The notes under the pieces: generated by a model
Told to the model about the DNA's origin: nothing
The model's input: the letters and a program-made list of their open reading frames with translations, nothing else
Database searches by the model: none
Assembly (NCBI GenBank): GCA_018242605.1
Contig: JAFEBP010000003.1
Location: forward strand, 101,994 to 165,993
Reading direction: 5' to 3'
Source of the DNA: Planctomycetota bacterium
GTDB taxonomy: Bacteria; Planctomycetota; Phycisphaerae; Phycisphaerales; UBA1924
Length of the DNA: 64,000 nucleotides
Position numbers and translations under genes: made by a program
Shown here: piece after piece, positions 55,801-64,000 of the stretch
Position numbering within the stretch: position 1 is the stretch's first letter
Layout of the letters: every line of letters starts with the position of its first letter

Positions 55801-56612
55801 GCGATCGCCTGACCGAACAGGTCACCACCCGCCCCGCCCGCCGCGATCAGTTGGGCCTGCTGCGTCCACGATGTGCCCGAACGGGTGAACACGACCACCG
55901 AGCCTTGATCGACGTTCGCGCCCACATCATCCAGCCGGGCGCCCACCGCCACCGTGTCGCCCGAGATCGCCACGCTGAACCCGAAGAAGTCGGTGGCCGC
56001 GCCCCCAACGGCGTTCAGTTGGGCCTGCTGCGTCCAGGCCGTTCCCGAACGGGCGAACACATACGCCGAACCCTGGTTGGCGTTCGCGCCCACATCATCC
56101 GCGTACGCCCCCACCACTACCGTGTCTGCGGAAATCGCGACGCTGCCGCCGAAGGAGTCGCCCGCCGCGCCGCCCGCGGCGTTCAGCTGCGCCTGCTGTG
56201 TCCAGGTCGTGCCCGAACGGGTGAACACGTAGGCCGAACCCTGATTCGCGTTTGCACCCACATCGTCGCTGAACGCGCCGACCACCACCGTGTCGCCCGA
56301 GATCGCGACGCTGCCGCCGAAGAAGTCGCCGGCCGCACCACCCGCGGCGGTCAGCGTGGCCTCGAACGCCCACCCCGTGCCCGTCCACCGATAGATGTGC
56401 ACCGAGCCCTGATCCGTGTTCGGGCCCACATCGTCCGAGGGAGAACCCACCACCAAGGTGTCGCCGGAAACGGCAACGGCGTCGCCGAACTGATCGTTCG
56501 CCGACGCGCCCGTCTGCAGGAGTTGCACCGGTGTCGATCGCTGCGCCTCGGCCGCGCCGTACATACCCGCCACGATGATCAATCCCCGCACGATCTGCTG
56601 AATGCAACGCAT
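52818..56612 (-). CDS. secreted FG-GAP protein, two seven-bladed propellers, dockerin-like C-terminus (paralogue 2)
   Basis: This 1264-residue protein is the tandem paralogue of the preceding gene: same strand, size and domain order. GGAGAGA precedes ATG 56612; the signal peptide (IIVAGMYGAAEAQRSTPVQL) ends near residue 23. Fourteen FG-GAP repeats follow, with a central change to VFSRIGSVWIGPDFQ after the seventh, as in paralogue 1. The C-terminal part (NNGTVVGTVCSNCLGGPPNL, then DADESGLDRTL-like) and the double loop DFNQDGGIDGADVQAFFAAW and DVNQDGGIDGSDVDTFFAAW with terminal Cys match closely. The two genes are 192 bp apart, which suggests a tandem duplication that has since diverged. Confidence 0.88.
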   Translation of the reverse strand: MRCIQQIVRGLIIVAGMYGAAEAQRSTPVQLLQTGASANDQFGDAVAVSGDTLVVGSPSDDVGPNTDQGSVHIYRWTGTGWAFEATLTAAGGAAGDFFGGSVAISGDTVVVGAFSDDVGANANQGSAYVFTRSGTTWTQQAQLNAAGGAAGDSFGGSVAISADTVVVGAYADDVGANANQGSAYVFARSGTAWTQQAQLNAVGGAATDFFGFSVAISGDTVAVGARLDDVGANVDQGSVVVFTRSGTSWTQQAQLIAAGGAGGDLFGQAIAISGETIVVGASGADVGVNSNQGSVYVFTRTGGVWSQQAQLINSDGATSDNLGGAVAIDADTVVVGAPGKDLGGAGNQGQAYVFTRSGAAWTQQQRFTVPDGAVSDVFGSAVAVFGDTFVAGAPADDVGLNTNQGSVWVFSRIGSVWIGPDFQGLATGGATGDQFGVSVAISGDTAIVGAFHDNVGLNLDQGSAYVFVRTGASWTQQAQFIAAGGGANDLFGFSVAISGDTAVVGAYHDDVGVNTDQGSAYVFVRSGATWTQQAQLFATGGAAGDEFGISVAISGDTALIGAHADDVGANAGQGSAYVFTRSGTTWTQQAQLIATGGAAGDAFGIAVALEDDTAVVGAWQDDVGTNNFEGSAVVFVRSGTAWSQQALLTAQDGAANDFFGNAVAISGDTVVVGDSNDVVGGNVAQGSATVFVRSGTVWSQRAKLVSSDGLQFDNLGVSVAVSTGPDGDIVVAGANFDDVSGAFDQGSAYVFTRLGDAWVQQSRLTLASGAAQDGFGVAVAMSGGALVVGANLDDVGANTDQGSVAFFDLAANDFVSVHNDVLDVSYPSLSAAFTPAQSGHQITATTAAWARIGTLNTLGRSLALLCGGDVRTPPGSVLTLTDSTYLSVPASSAIGIFGELRVQGYIDLYAGEFRVGSRGALTARTGSSLSVYSPVTNLEGPGRIEQNAAVRFAGDVTAIGPVTALANSSVDAGGTIRNIDAWTMTSAQVTAPVFENRSSLTIFGSSAVFGSFTNSAGATATIRGGTLYVFGTLTNNGTVVGTVCSNCLGGPPNLDVGGSLVLGPAANLLMPFTGSLVHIGGSFDCAINDNTRYHMSQATLQLEGTGAEQTLEVMSADIGADESGLDRTLSGHYPIGVLHIGPAISTVRLVDAHDNDGEGQASCEALYVETLRIEAGSRLINPSCRIYYRTLENSGTVDAPENLIPIGAPCFADFNQDGGIDGADVQAFFAAWEAGDFAADVNQDGGIDGSDVDTFFAAWEAGGC

Positions 56613-56939
56613 CTCTCTCTCCGGTGTGCCGAACCGCCCGCCCCCGACGATCGCCGGGGGTGAAGCTCCTGGCAGCAGAGCCTGCGAGCCAGTATACAGG
56701 TATTCGCTCCGCCCACAAGGCGATCTTTCCGTCCAAAGGACGCGATTGAAGGCCCCCGGGCCCGCACCGGTACGGAGGATTTTCGCACTGCGCGAACGCG
56801 CCCACCGGTCGCCCTCCCGCCATACGGCGCGCCCGCGGAACCCCCCACCCCGGCGGCCGAATAACTATGGAGACGAACCGTGAGTTCGTGACGATTCAAA
56901 CCAACCCCCCAAACCCGGCCCCGAGCCGATAATCCCACC
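56613..56939. promoter_or_regulatory. divergent intergenic region between FG-GAP paralogue 2 and spoVR
   Basis: The gap holds promoters for two divergent genes and no coding feature. At the right end GATAAT sits 6 nt before the spoVR ATG. At the left end a purine-rich ribosome site (GGAGAGA on the minus strand) serves the FG-GAP gene. No -35 or hairpin was recognised. Confidence 0.35.
56928..56933 (+). promoter_or_regulatory. possible -10 element (GATAAT) of spoVR, leaderless configuration
   Basis: GATAAT ends 6 nt before ATG 56940 and no Shine-Dalgarno is present, so the message would begin at or near the start codon. The hexamer is close to the TATAAT consensus in otherwise GC-rich DNA. 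Confidence 0.4.
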
Positions 56940-58520
<1,581 letters not shown>

Positions 58521-58578
58521 GCCACGCTATTCTCCCCCGCGGCGGGATCGGCCGCCGCGAACACCGGGAGAACTTCAC

Positions 58579-59052
58579 ATGCGTCTGGCGATGATCGCGC
58601 TCGGGTTGGCTCTGTCGGCGGGCTGTGGCGTCGGGTGCGCGAACACGGAATCGGCGACAAAGTCCGCGGCGGCGACCAACACGTTGAGTTCGCTCCGGGG
58701 CGGCTGGACCGTCACGCACCTGAACGGTCAACTCGTCACCCGCCCGGCGGACCTGGGCGCACGCTGGCCCTCGCTCACAGTGGAGGATAACGGCGCGGTC
58801 GGCGGCTCCGCCGGCGTGAACCACTGGAAGTCAACCCTCGACACCGCCGCGCTCAAAGCCGGCGAGTTCAAGCTCTCGCCGATCGCCTCGACGATGATGG
58901 CCGGCAGCCCCGCCGCGATGAAGGGCGAACAGACCTACATCACCCTGCTGAGCCGCGCCAGGACGATCGATCAGAAGCAACTGGCCCAGGGCGTGCTGAG
59001 CCTGCGCGACGAGGGGGGAGAGGAAGTGCTCAGGTTCAGGAGGGGCAAGTAG
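58579..59052 (+). CDS. META-domain (HslJ-like) lipoprotein
   Basis: ATG 58579 has GGGAGAA just upstream. The 157-residue product begins with a lipoprotein signal (LALSAGC) and is predicted to be membrane-anchored. The rest is a META/DUF306 domain with its typical strands: LRGGWTVTHLNGQLVT, LTVEDNGAVGGSAGVNHWKS, FKLSPIASTMMAGSPAAMKG, and a C-terminal LSLRDEGGEEVLRFRRGK. E. coli HslJ, the namesake, affects novobiocin resistance and is heat-inducible. The gene lies 58 bp after spoVR on the same strand. A palindrome 8 nt after the stop is one of two flanking the transposase and could also stop transcription. Confidence 0.85.
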   Translation: MRLAMIALGLALSAGCGVGCANTESATKSAAATNTLSSLRGGWTVTHLNGQLVTRPADLGARWPSLTVEDNGAVGGSAGVNHWKSTLDTAALKAGEFKLSPIASTMMAGSPAAMKGEQTYITLLSRARTIDQKQLAQGVLSLRDEGGEEVLRFRRGK

Positions 59053-59060
59053 TTGCCGAC

Positions 59061-59094
59061 CCGTGCCACCGACTTCGGCTCTGCGAAGTCGGTG
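59061..59094 (+). repeat. REP-like palindrome, left of the RAYT gene
   Basis: The 11-bp stem CACCGACTTCG (59067-59077) pairs perfectly with CGAAGTCGGTG (59084-59094) around a 6-nt loop, preceded by CCGTGC. The same outer sequence, CCGTGCCACCGACTT, occurs inverted on the other side of the transposase (59813-59852). This pairing of palindromes around a Y1-type transposase is the arrangement of REP elements with their RAYT. Confidence 0.75.
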
Positions 59095-59167
59095 AGAGGG
59101 CGAACCGACGCGCGGCGCGGCCGCGGGATGTGTGAACGCGTCGGCAGTCGGAGCGATTGGAGGGAAC

Positions 59168-59779
59168 GTGGAACAGAGAATCCGGAAGCGGATGAAGCGA
59201 TGGGAGTTCCCCGGGGGAGTTCGGTTCATCACGTTCTCGTGCCAGCGACGGCTCCCTCTGCTAAGAAACCCGGCGATCAGCGCCGTATTCGTAGAGGCCA
59301 TGTGTCACGCAAGGGAAGCCCACGGCTTCGAGTTGTTCGCATGGGTCATCATGCCCGAGCACGTGCACATCCTGGCCCGGCCGCGTCGCGGGGAAACGAT
59401 GGACCGGGCACTGCGATCGATCAAGGTCTCGGTCGCCAAGCGCGTCGTCTCAAGATGGAAAGAACTCAACGCCGCGATCCTCGCGCGAATCACGGTTCCG
59501 GATGGAACCGCCCGCGTCTGGCTCAGCGGCGGGGGCTTTGACCGCAACGTGCGGATCGACACCGAGTTCTGCAAGGAAGTGTTGTACATCCACCGCAATC
59601 CGGTGGCGCGAGGTCTGGTGCAGCGGCCCGAGGACTGGAAATGGTCCAGCGCGCGATGGTGGCTGGGAGCTCTGGAAGGAGAGGTCCGCTGCGACCCACC
59701 ACCCGGGAGCGGAGGGGGGGCAGTGCACTGGAGCGACCGCGCCCATTCTCGAATTGAGCTGTCCGAAAGAGCGGGTTGA
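59168..59779 (+). CDS. REP-associated tyrosine transposase (RAYT, IS200-like Y1)
   Basis: GTG 59168 is chosen for GGAGG 4 nt upstream; GTG 59132 would add 12 residues. The 203-residue protein has the single-domain Y1 transposase plan: WEFPGGVRFITFSCQRRLPL, then the HUH metal motif in VIMPEHVHILARPRRG (H66, H68), and the catalytic Tyr in EVLYIHRNPVARGLV (Y140), with the typical WKWSSARWW end. RAYTs are usually single copies that act on flanking palindromes of REP type and need not be mobile. Palindromes at 59061 and 59813 border the gene in opposite orientation. All active-site residues are present. Confidence 0.9.
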   Translation: MEQRIRKRMKRWEFPGGVRFITFSCQRRLPLLRNPAISAVFVEAMCHAREAHGFELFAWVIMPEHVHILARPRRGETMDRALRSIKVSVAKRVVSRWKELNAAILARITVPDGTARVWLSGGGFDRNVRIDTEFCKEVLYIHRNPVARGLVQRPEDWKWSSARWWLGALEGEVRCDPPPGSGGGAVHWSDRAHSRIELSERAG

Positions 59780-59812
59780 TCGGTCGCGATGCGCTCAGTT
59801 CGCAACGGTGGG

Positions 59813-59852
59813 CACCGACTTTGCCTCCGAGCCGGCAAAGTCGGTGGCACGG
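59813..59852 (-). repeat. REP-like palindrome, right of the RAYT gene
   Basis: CACCGACTTTGC (59813-59824) pairs perfectly with GCAAAGTCGGTG (59835-59846), followed by GCACGG. Read on the minus strand it begins CCGTGCCACCGACTT, the same 15 bases as the left palindrome. It lies 33 bp after the RAYT stop and about 150 bp before the next gene's start. Confidence 0.75.
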
Positions 59853-60001
59853 CGCCGCGTCCTATTCCAACCCTCCCCACCTTTCCGCCTCATTTCAGCC
59901 CCTCCCACCGAACCGCCGCCCCCGCCGCGCCGAACAGGATGGCGGGTGTCTATCTTCCACGCCCGCAACCCGCGTTATCACACCTCGGCCAGGATCTGCC
60001 C

Positions 60002-62359
60002 GTGCATATACCGCTCAAACACCTTCTATCGCTTGTTTCTATCGCCGCGCTCGCCGGGTGCGGGGTCTCCGAACGCATCGTTGACAAAGACACGGGCATG
60101 GCTCTGGCCGTCAAGCCCGCGGGCGTCATCGCGGAGCACGACGAAGAAGAGTTTGAGATGGGCCCCGCGCCCTACGGCCACTACCGCATCGTCGGCGAGC
60201 CCGTTCCCGATTGGCAGCCCCCCGGCTTCGCGCAGCGCGCCAACCCACTGACGTGGACGTTCATCGGCCCGCGCCCCATCTCCAGCGAGTACTGGAGCGG
60301 CGAGGCCAACGCGGGCGGGCGCGTCGTCTCGATCGCCCCGCATCCCACCGACGCCAACACCGTGTACATCGGCACCGCCTCGGGCGGCGTTTGGAAAACC
60401 ACCAACGGCGGCACGACCTGGACGCCCCTCACCGACACGCTCTCCACGCTCAACCACGGCGCGGTCGCGGTCGACCCCGTGACCCCCACCACCGTGTACG
60501 CCGCGACGGGCGAGTACCAATCCGGCACCAACGGCGACGGGCTCTTCCGCTCCCTGGATTCCGGCGTGACTTGGGCCCGCATCGCCACCACCGCGCAGGT
60601 GGGCTCTCGCTGCAGCGGCCTGGTCGTGAACGGCCAGACGATCCACGTCACCGGCAGCGCGGGGTACCACCGCTCGCTCAACGGCGGCGCCAACTGGTCG
60701 ACGCTGCTCTCCGGCTCCTGCTCGGCGCTGCGCGTCGATCCGGTCAACCCGCAGATCGTCTACGTCGCACGCAGCGGCCAGGGCATCTACAAGTCGACCA
60801 ACGGCGGGGGGTCATTCGCGCTCATGAACAACGGGCTCCCCGCCGCGGGCAGCTACAGCCGCATCGTGATGGACATCAGCAAGACCAACCCGCAGGTGCT
60901 GTACGCGGCGTTCCTGAGCGGCGGCAACTCCGCCGGCGTCTACAAAACCACCGACGCCGGCGCCACCTGGACGGCCACCGCCGCGCCCAACTTCTGCTAC
61001 CCCCAGTGCAGCTACGACGCGTACGTGGGCGTGAGCCCCCTGAGCGAGAACACCGTCTTCCTCGGCGGCGTTGACCCGCGCTACGCCACCGCCGGGATCC
61101 TCCGCAGCCTGGACGGCGGCGCCACCTGGGCCGAGATGACCGGCAACAACAACCGCGTCCACCCGGATCACCACACCATCGCCTGGGGCCCCACCAACAT
61201 CATCTGGGAGGGCAACGACGGGGGCGTCTGGAAGTCCACCAACGCCGGCGTCACCTGGACCAACGTCAACTCCACGCTCGCGGCGTCGCAGATGTACCAC
61301 ATCGCCCTTCACCCCACCTCCACCGCCCGCTTCCTGGGCGGCACGCAGGACAACGGCACCCCCGAGCGCACCGCCGAGTCCACCAACTGGCCGCAGCTAC
61401 AGACCGGCGACGGCGGCTTCTCCGCCTTTGACCCCACTACCACCACGCGCCGCTACACCACGTACGTCTACCTCACCCTGTACCGCTGGGTCAACAGCGG
61501 CGCCACCGACATCAGCGGGCCCTGGAGCGGCGACTCGATCAACTGGATCGCCCCCTTCGTCATCGACCCCAACAGCAGCACCACGATCGTCGCCGGCACC
61601 AACCGCGTCTGGCGGACCACCGACGCCACCGCGGCTACCCCCACCTGGACCGCCCTGAGCGACGTCAACGTGAGCGACGGCAACACCATCAACTACATCG
61701 CCGTGGCCAAGGGCGCGAGCAACACGATCTACAGCGGCAACTCCGCCGGCGGCGTCTGGGTTACCACCAACGGCACGCTGTGGAACCGCCGCTCCGTCGG
61801 TCTGCCCAGCGGACAGATCAGCACCATCGTCATCGACCCTAGCAACCCGGCGCGGGCGTACGTGGCGTATTACAACACCACCGGCGGGCGCGTCTTCCGC
61901 ACCACCACCACCGGCGCTTCGGGCTGGTCCGGCGTCACCGGCACGCTCCCCTCCGGCGTCGCGGCCCGCGCCCTGGCGGTCGACTTCCAGTACGAACCCC
62001 CCGTGCTGTACGTGGGCGCCGGCTCGGGGGTCTACGTCTCCTTCGACGACGGGGCCACCTGGACGAAGAACGACTCCACGCTCCCCAACGTGAACATCGG
62101 TTCGCTGGCCATCAACACCACCACGCGCCAGATCGTCGCCGGTACTTACGGCCGCGGCGCGTGGCGTGCCGCCCTGGCCTCCCCGCCCACCTGCTTCGCC
62201 GACTTCAACAACGACGGCGGCATCGACGGCGCCGACGTGGAAGCCTTCTTCACCGCGTGGGGCGCGGGCTCCGCGACGGCGGACGTCAACGAAGACGGCG
62301 GCGTCGACGGGGCCGACGTTGAGACATTCTTCATCGCTTGGCAGAACGGCGGTTGCTGA
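60002..62359 (+). CDS. lipoprotein with BNR/sortilin-like propeller and dockerin-like C-terminus
   Basis: GTG 60002 is chosen because it gives a standard lipoprotein signal (LKHLLSLVSIAALAGC) with AGGA 7 nt upstream; the frame is open 71 codons earlier but is low-complexity and overlaps a palindrome. The 785-residue protein has about ten BNR-type blades of the form GVWKTTNGGTTWTPL, VYIGTASGGVWKTTNGG and GGVWKSTNAGVTWTNV, which make a ten-bladed sortilin-like or YCF48-like propeller. The C-terminus is the double loop DFNNDGGIDGADVEAFFTAW and DVNEDGGVDGADVETFFIAW between Cys in TCFADF and the terminal Cys. It has both a lipobox and this C-terminal module. Function unknown, surface location expected. 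Confidence 0.82.
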   Translation: MHIPLKHLLSLVSIAALAGCGVSERIVDKDTGMALAVKPAGVIAEHDEEEFEMGPAPYGHYRIVGEPVPDWQPPGFAQRANPLTWTFIGPRPISSEYWSGEANAGGRVVSIAPHPTDANTVYIGTASGGVWKTTNGGTTWTPLTDTLSTLNHGAVAVDPVTPTTVYAATGEYQSGTNGDGLFRSLDSGVTWARIATTAQVGSRCSGLVVNGQTIHVTGSAGYHRSLNGGANWSTLLSGSCSALRVDPVNPQIVYVARSGQGIYKSTNGGGSFALMNNGLPAAGSYSRIVMDISKTNPQVLYAAFLSGGNSAGVYKTTDAGATWTATAAPNFCYPQCSYDAYVGVSPLSENTVFLGGVDPRYATAGILRSLDGGATWAEMTGNNNRVHPDHHTIAWGPTNIIWEGNDGGVWKSTNAGVTWTNVNSTLAASQMYHIALHPTSTARFLGGTQDNGTPERTAESTNWPQLQTGDGGFSAFDPTTTTRRYTTYVYLTLYRWVNSGATDISGPWSGDSINWIAPFVIDPNSSTTIVAGTNRVWRTTDATAATPTWTALSDVNVSDGNTINYIAVAKGASNTIYSGNSAGGVWVTTNGTLWNRRSVGLPSGQISTIVIDPSNPARAYVAYYNTTGGRVFRTTTTGASGWSGVTGTLPSGVAARALAVDFQYEPPVLYVGAGSGVYVSFDDGATWTKNDSTLPNVNIGSLAINTTTRQIVAGTYGRGAWRAALASPPTCFADFNNDGGIDGADVEAFFTAWGAGSATADVNEDGGVDGADVETFFIAWQNGGC

Positions 62360-62423
62360 GACGAGTTGGCCGATAACGCGATCGCTTCGACTCCCAACGG
62401 GACAAACCCCGCGAAATAAGTCT

Positions 62424-62451
62424 TTGCCGCCGGGCGGGTTTCTGGTACACT
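62424..62451 (+). promoter_or_regulatory. sigma-70-like promoter of the beta-helix gene
   Basis: TTGCCG (62424-62429) and TACACT (62446-62451) are separated by 16 bp, near the consensus spacing and sequence of housekeeping promoters. Transcription would start near 62458, leaving a leader of about 92 nt before ATG 62550. Confidence 0.5.
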
Positions 62452-62549
62452 GGCCCGGGGCGTGGCATCCCTTGAGGATCAACCGCCCCAGATGCAGAAC
62501 CCCATGATTGCCGGGGCCCGGTGGGCGTCGGATCAAAGGAGAACCGTTG

Positions 62550-63776
62550 ATGAACCTGGATCGAGCGAAGTTTCGTGCCGGCCCGACCCTGGCGCTGACC
62601 TTGGCGGTGGGCGCCGCGGTGACGGCCCTGGTGCGGGCCGGGCCCCTCAACCCACCGTTGGGCCCCGTGTCGTCGACATACAAGACGCTGACCGAAGTGG
62701 AGCCGCGGACCGCGATCGATTCGACCAACACGCCCGGGGATTCCGACAGCCTGTACAAGATCACCCAGCCCGGGTCGTACTACCTCACCAAGAACATCGT
62801 GGGCGAGCCGGCCAAGCACGGCATCGAGATCGCCGCCAGCGGCGTCACGATCGATCTCATGGGCTTTGATCTGGTGGGCGAGCCCGGCGGGCGCTCTTTC
62901 GACGGCATCACGCACACGGTGGGGTCGCTGCAGAACATCACGGTCCGCAACGGCTCGGTGCGCGACTGGGGCATGGCCGGGATCGACCTGGGCTCGATCA
63001 CCTCGTACAACGCGAGCGTGATCGACGTGCGCGCCAGCAGCAACGGGGGCATGGGCATCCAGACAAGCCTGCACGCGACGGTCACGGGGTGCAAGGCGTA
63101 CTCCAACGGCCAGGACGGGATCAAAACGTCCTACTACAGCTCGGTCTCCGGCTGCACCACCCTCCAGAACACAGGGAACGGGATCATCGTGGGGCGCAGC
63201 AGCGTCGTCTCGGATTGCACCTCGGACACCAACGGCTTCAGCGGCTACAACCTCGACGCCGGGTGCACGATCACGGCGTGCTCGGCCGACGGCAACACCT
63301 CCGACGGGATCACGGCCAGCGCGGGGTGCCACATCACCTCGTGCGGCATCTACAACAACCGGGCCAACGGGATCACGCTCAACAGCGGCGGGGGCACGAT
63401 CAGCAACTGCACGAGCCGCGTGAACTTCGGGAACGGGATCAGCGTCACCAACGATTGCCTGGTGACGGCCAACGACTGCACGCGCAACGGCAACGGCACC
63501 TCGGTGGGCGCGGGGATCTACGTGAGCGGCGGCAACAACCGCATCGAGGGGAACAACTGCACGTCGGCCGATTACGGGGTGCAGGTGGCGGTGGCGGGCA
63601 ACATCATCGTCCGCAACACGTGCAGCTCGAACACGACGCTGAACTGGTCGATCGCCGCGAACAACGTGTGCGGGCCGGTGCTGAACCGATCGGCCCCGGC
63701 GAGCGCGGCCATCACCGGGGATAGCGGCGTGAGCAGCCTGGGCACCACCGACCCCAACGCCAACTTCACCTACTGA
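62550..63776 (+). CDS. secreted right-handed parallel beta-helix protein
   Basis: ATG 62550 has AAAGGAGAA upstream. The 408-residue protein has a signal or membrane segment near the N-terminus (AGPTLALTLAVGAAVTALVR). After a linker with ITQPGSYYLTKNIVG, the rest consists of short repeats typical of pectate-lyase-like PbH1 coils: GVTIDLMGFDLVG, NITVRNGSVRDWG, VTGCKAYSNGQDGIKT, and NNRIEGNNCTSADYGVQVA. Related proteins act on polysaccharides or form surface fibres; no catalytic residues can be assigned here. It does not end in the dockerin-like module found on its neighbours. Confidence 0.82.
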   Translation: MNLDRAKFRAGPTLALTLAVGAAVTALVRAGPLNPPLGPVSSTYKTLTEVEPRTAIDSTNTPGDSDSLYKITQPGSYYLTKNIVGEPAKHGIEIAASGVTIDLMGFDLVGEPGGRSFDGITHTVGSLQNITVRNGSVRDWGMAGIDLGSITSYNASVIDVRASSNGGMGIQTSLHATVTGCKAYSNGQDGIKTSYYSSVSGCTTLQNTGNGIIVGRSSVVSDCTSDTNGFSGYNLDAGCTITACSADGNTSDGITASAGCHITSCGIYNNRANGITLNSGGGTISNCTSRVNFGNGISVTNDCLVTANDCTRNGNGTSVGAGIYVSGGNNRIEGNNCTSADYGVQVAVAGNIIVRNTCSSNTTLNWSIAANNVCGPVLNRSAPASAAITGDSGVSSLGTTDPNANFTY

Positions 63777-63807
63777 GCCGCGAGGCACCGCCAGGAGCGC
63801 CCACGCC

Positions 63808-64000
63808 ATGCACCAACGACACCACCCGGTCGCTTTCTCTCTCCTGCTCGCGGCGTGGGCGCTGCCCGCCGCGGCACAATCCAACATCTCCCCCACCGAC
63901 AAGTTCTCCTGGAGCGAAAACTGCGGGTGGATGAACTGGGCCGACGCCGGCAACCCCGCCGGCGCACAGGGCGCGATCATCGCCGGCACCTTCGCGTCCG
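63808..64000 (+). CDS. start of a secreted protein (cut by window edge)
   Basis: ATG 63808 is preceded by AGGAG about 11 nt upstream. The visible 64 codons begin with a signal peptide (HHPVAFSLLLAAWALPAAAQ) and continue NISPTDKFSWSENCGWMNWADAGNP without a stop to the window edge. The KFSWSENCGWMNW pattern occurs in secreted planctomycete proteins. It starts 31 bp after the beta-helix gene and is probably co-transcribed. The rest lies beyond the window. Confidence 0.75.
   Translation, partial: MHQRHHPVAFSLLLAAWALPAAAQSNISPTDKFSWSENCGWMNWADAGNPAGAQGAIIAGTFAS

Overview
The window is chromosomal DNA of a planctomycete, most likely a member of the Phycisphaerae/Phycisphaerales. The DNA is strongly GC-rich by eye (not counted). 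It encodes six secreted proteins that end in a paired EF-hand module closing with a C-terminal Cys (the dockerin-like type known from this group), a PEP-CTERM protein, a Pkn-type kinase paired with an ECF sigma factor, and long secreted beta-propeller and beta-helix proteins. No rRNA, tRNA, CRISPR array or complete prophage was seen.

Layout. 0-3.4 kb: a minus-strand STAND protein (restriction-endonuclease-fold head, NB-ARC ATPase, TPR tail; C-terminus cut by the window edge), a divergent unknown gene, and an array of an AT-rich 13-bp motif in otherwise GC-rich DNA. 3.4-6.6 kb: pterin-4a-carbinolamine dehydratase, an asparagine-synthetase-like protein without the glutaminase cysteine, and a lipoprotein. 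6.6-11.4 kb: a LuxR-type regulator and an ECF sigma/Ser-Thr kinase pair. 11.5-14 kb: a secreted C-type-lectin/Ig/dockerin protein. 14.2-21.4 kb: putA, pgi and a two-gene ABC exporter. 21.3-26.5 kb (minus): an O-antigen-ligase-like protein with a glycosyltransferase, a PEP-CTERM C39-like protein, and an HtrA-like protein that has lost its catalytic residues. 26.5-27.2 kb: a second array of the 13-bp motif. 27.7-32.3 kb: a lower-GC defence patch with a SIR2-NACHT protein and a decayed type I restriction hsdR. 32.6-42 kb (minus): asnB, a GH2 glycosidase and a ytfQRT-yjfF sugar ABC transporter, mostly overlapping. 42.4-44.1 kb: an orphan terminase large subunit with intact motifs. 44.3-64 kb: a secretome block with a 1055-residue propeller protein, a small dockerin protein, two tandem paralogues of 14 FG-GAP repeats each, a spoVR gene, a META-domain lipoprotein, a RAYT transposase between two inverted palindromes, a BNR-type lipoprotein, a parallel beta-helix protein and the start of another secreted protein.

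How the parts work together. Central metabolism (pgi, putA) sits among three accessory themes. The first is immunity: two STAND NTPases with different effector heads (nuclease and NADase) plus a dead restriction gene. The second is sugar capture and cell-surface glycan work: GH2 plus ABC importer, and ligase plus glycosyltransferase. The third is an outer-surface proteome marked by a shared Cys-to-Cys calcium module. The most unusual items are the repeated 13-bp motif lying in matching orientation and at similar distance upstream of two unrelated genes, the orphan terminase, the nuclease-NB-ARC-TPR gene, and the RAYT with its palindromes. Several genes have a -10-like hexamer 5-8 nt before the start codon and no Shine-Dalgarno sequence, which suggests leaderless transcripts.
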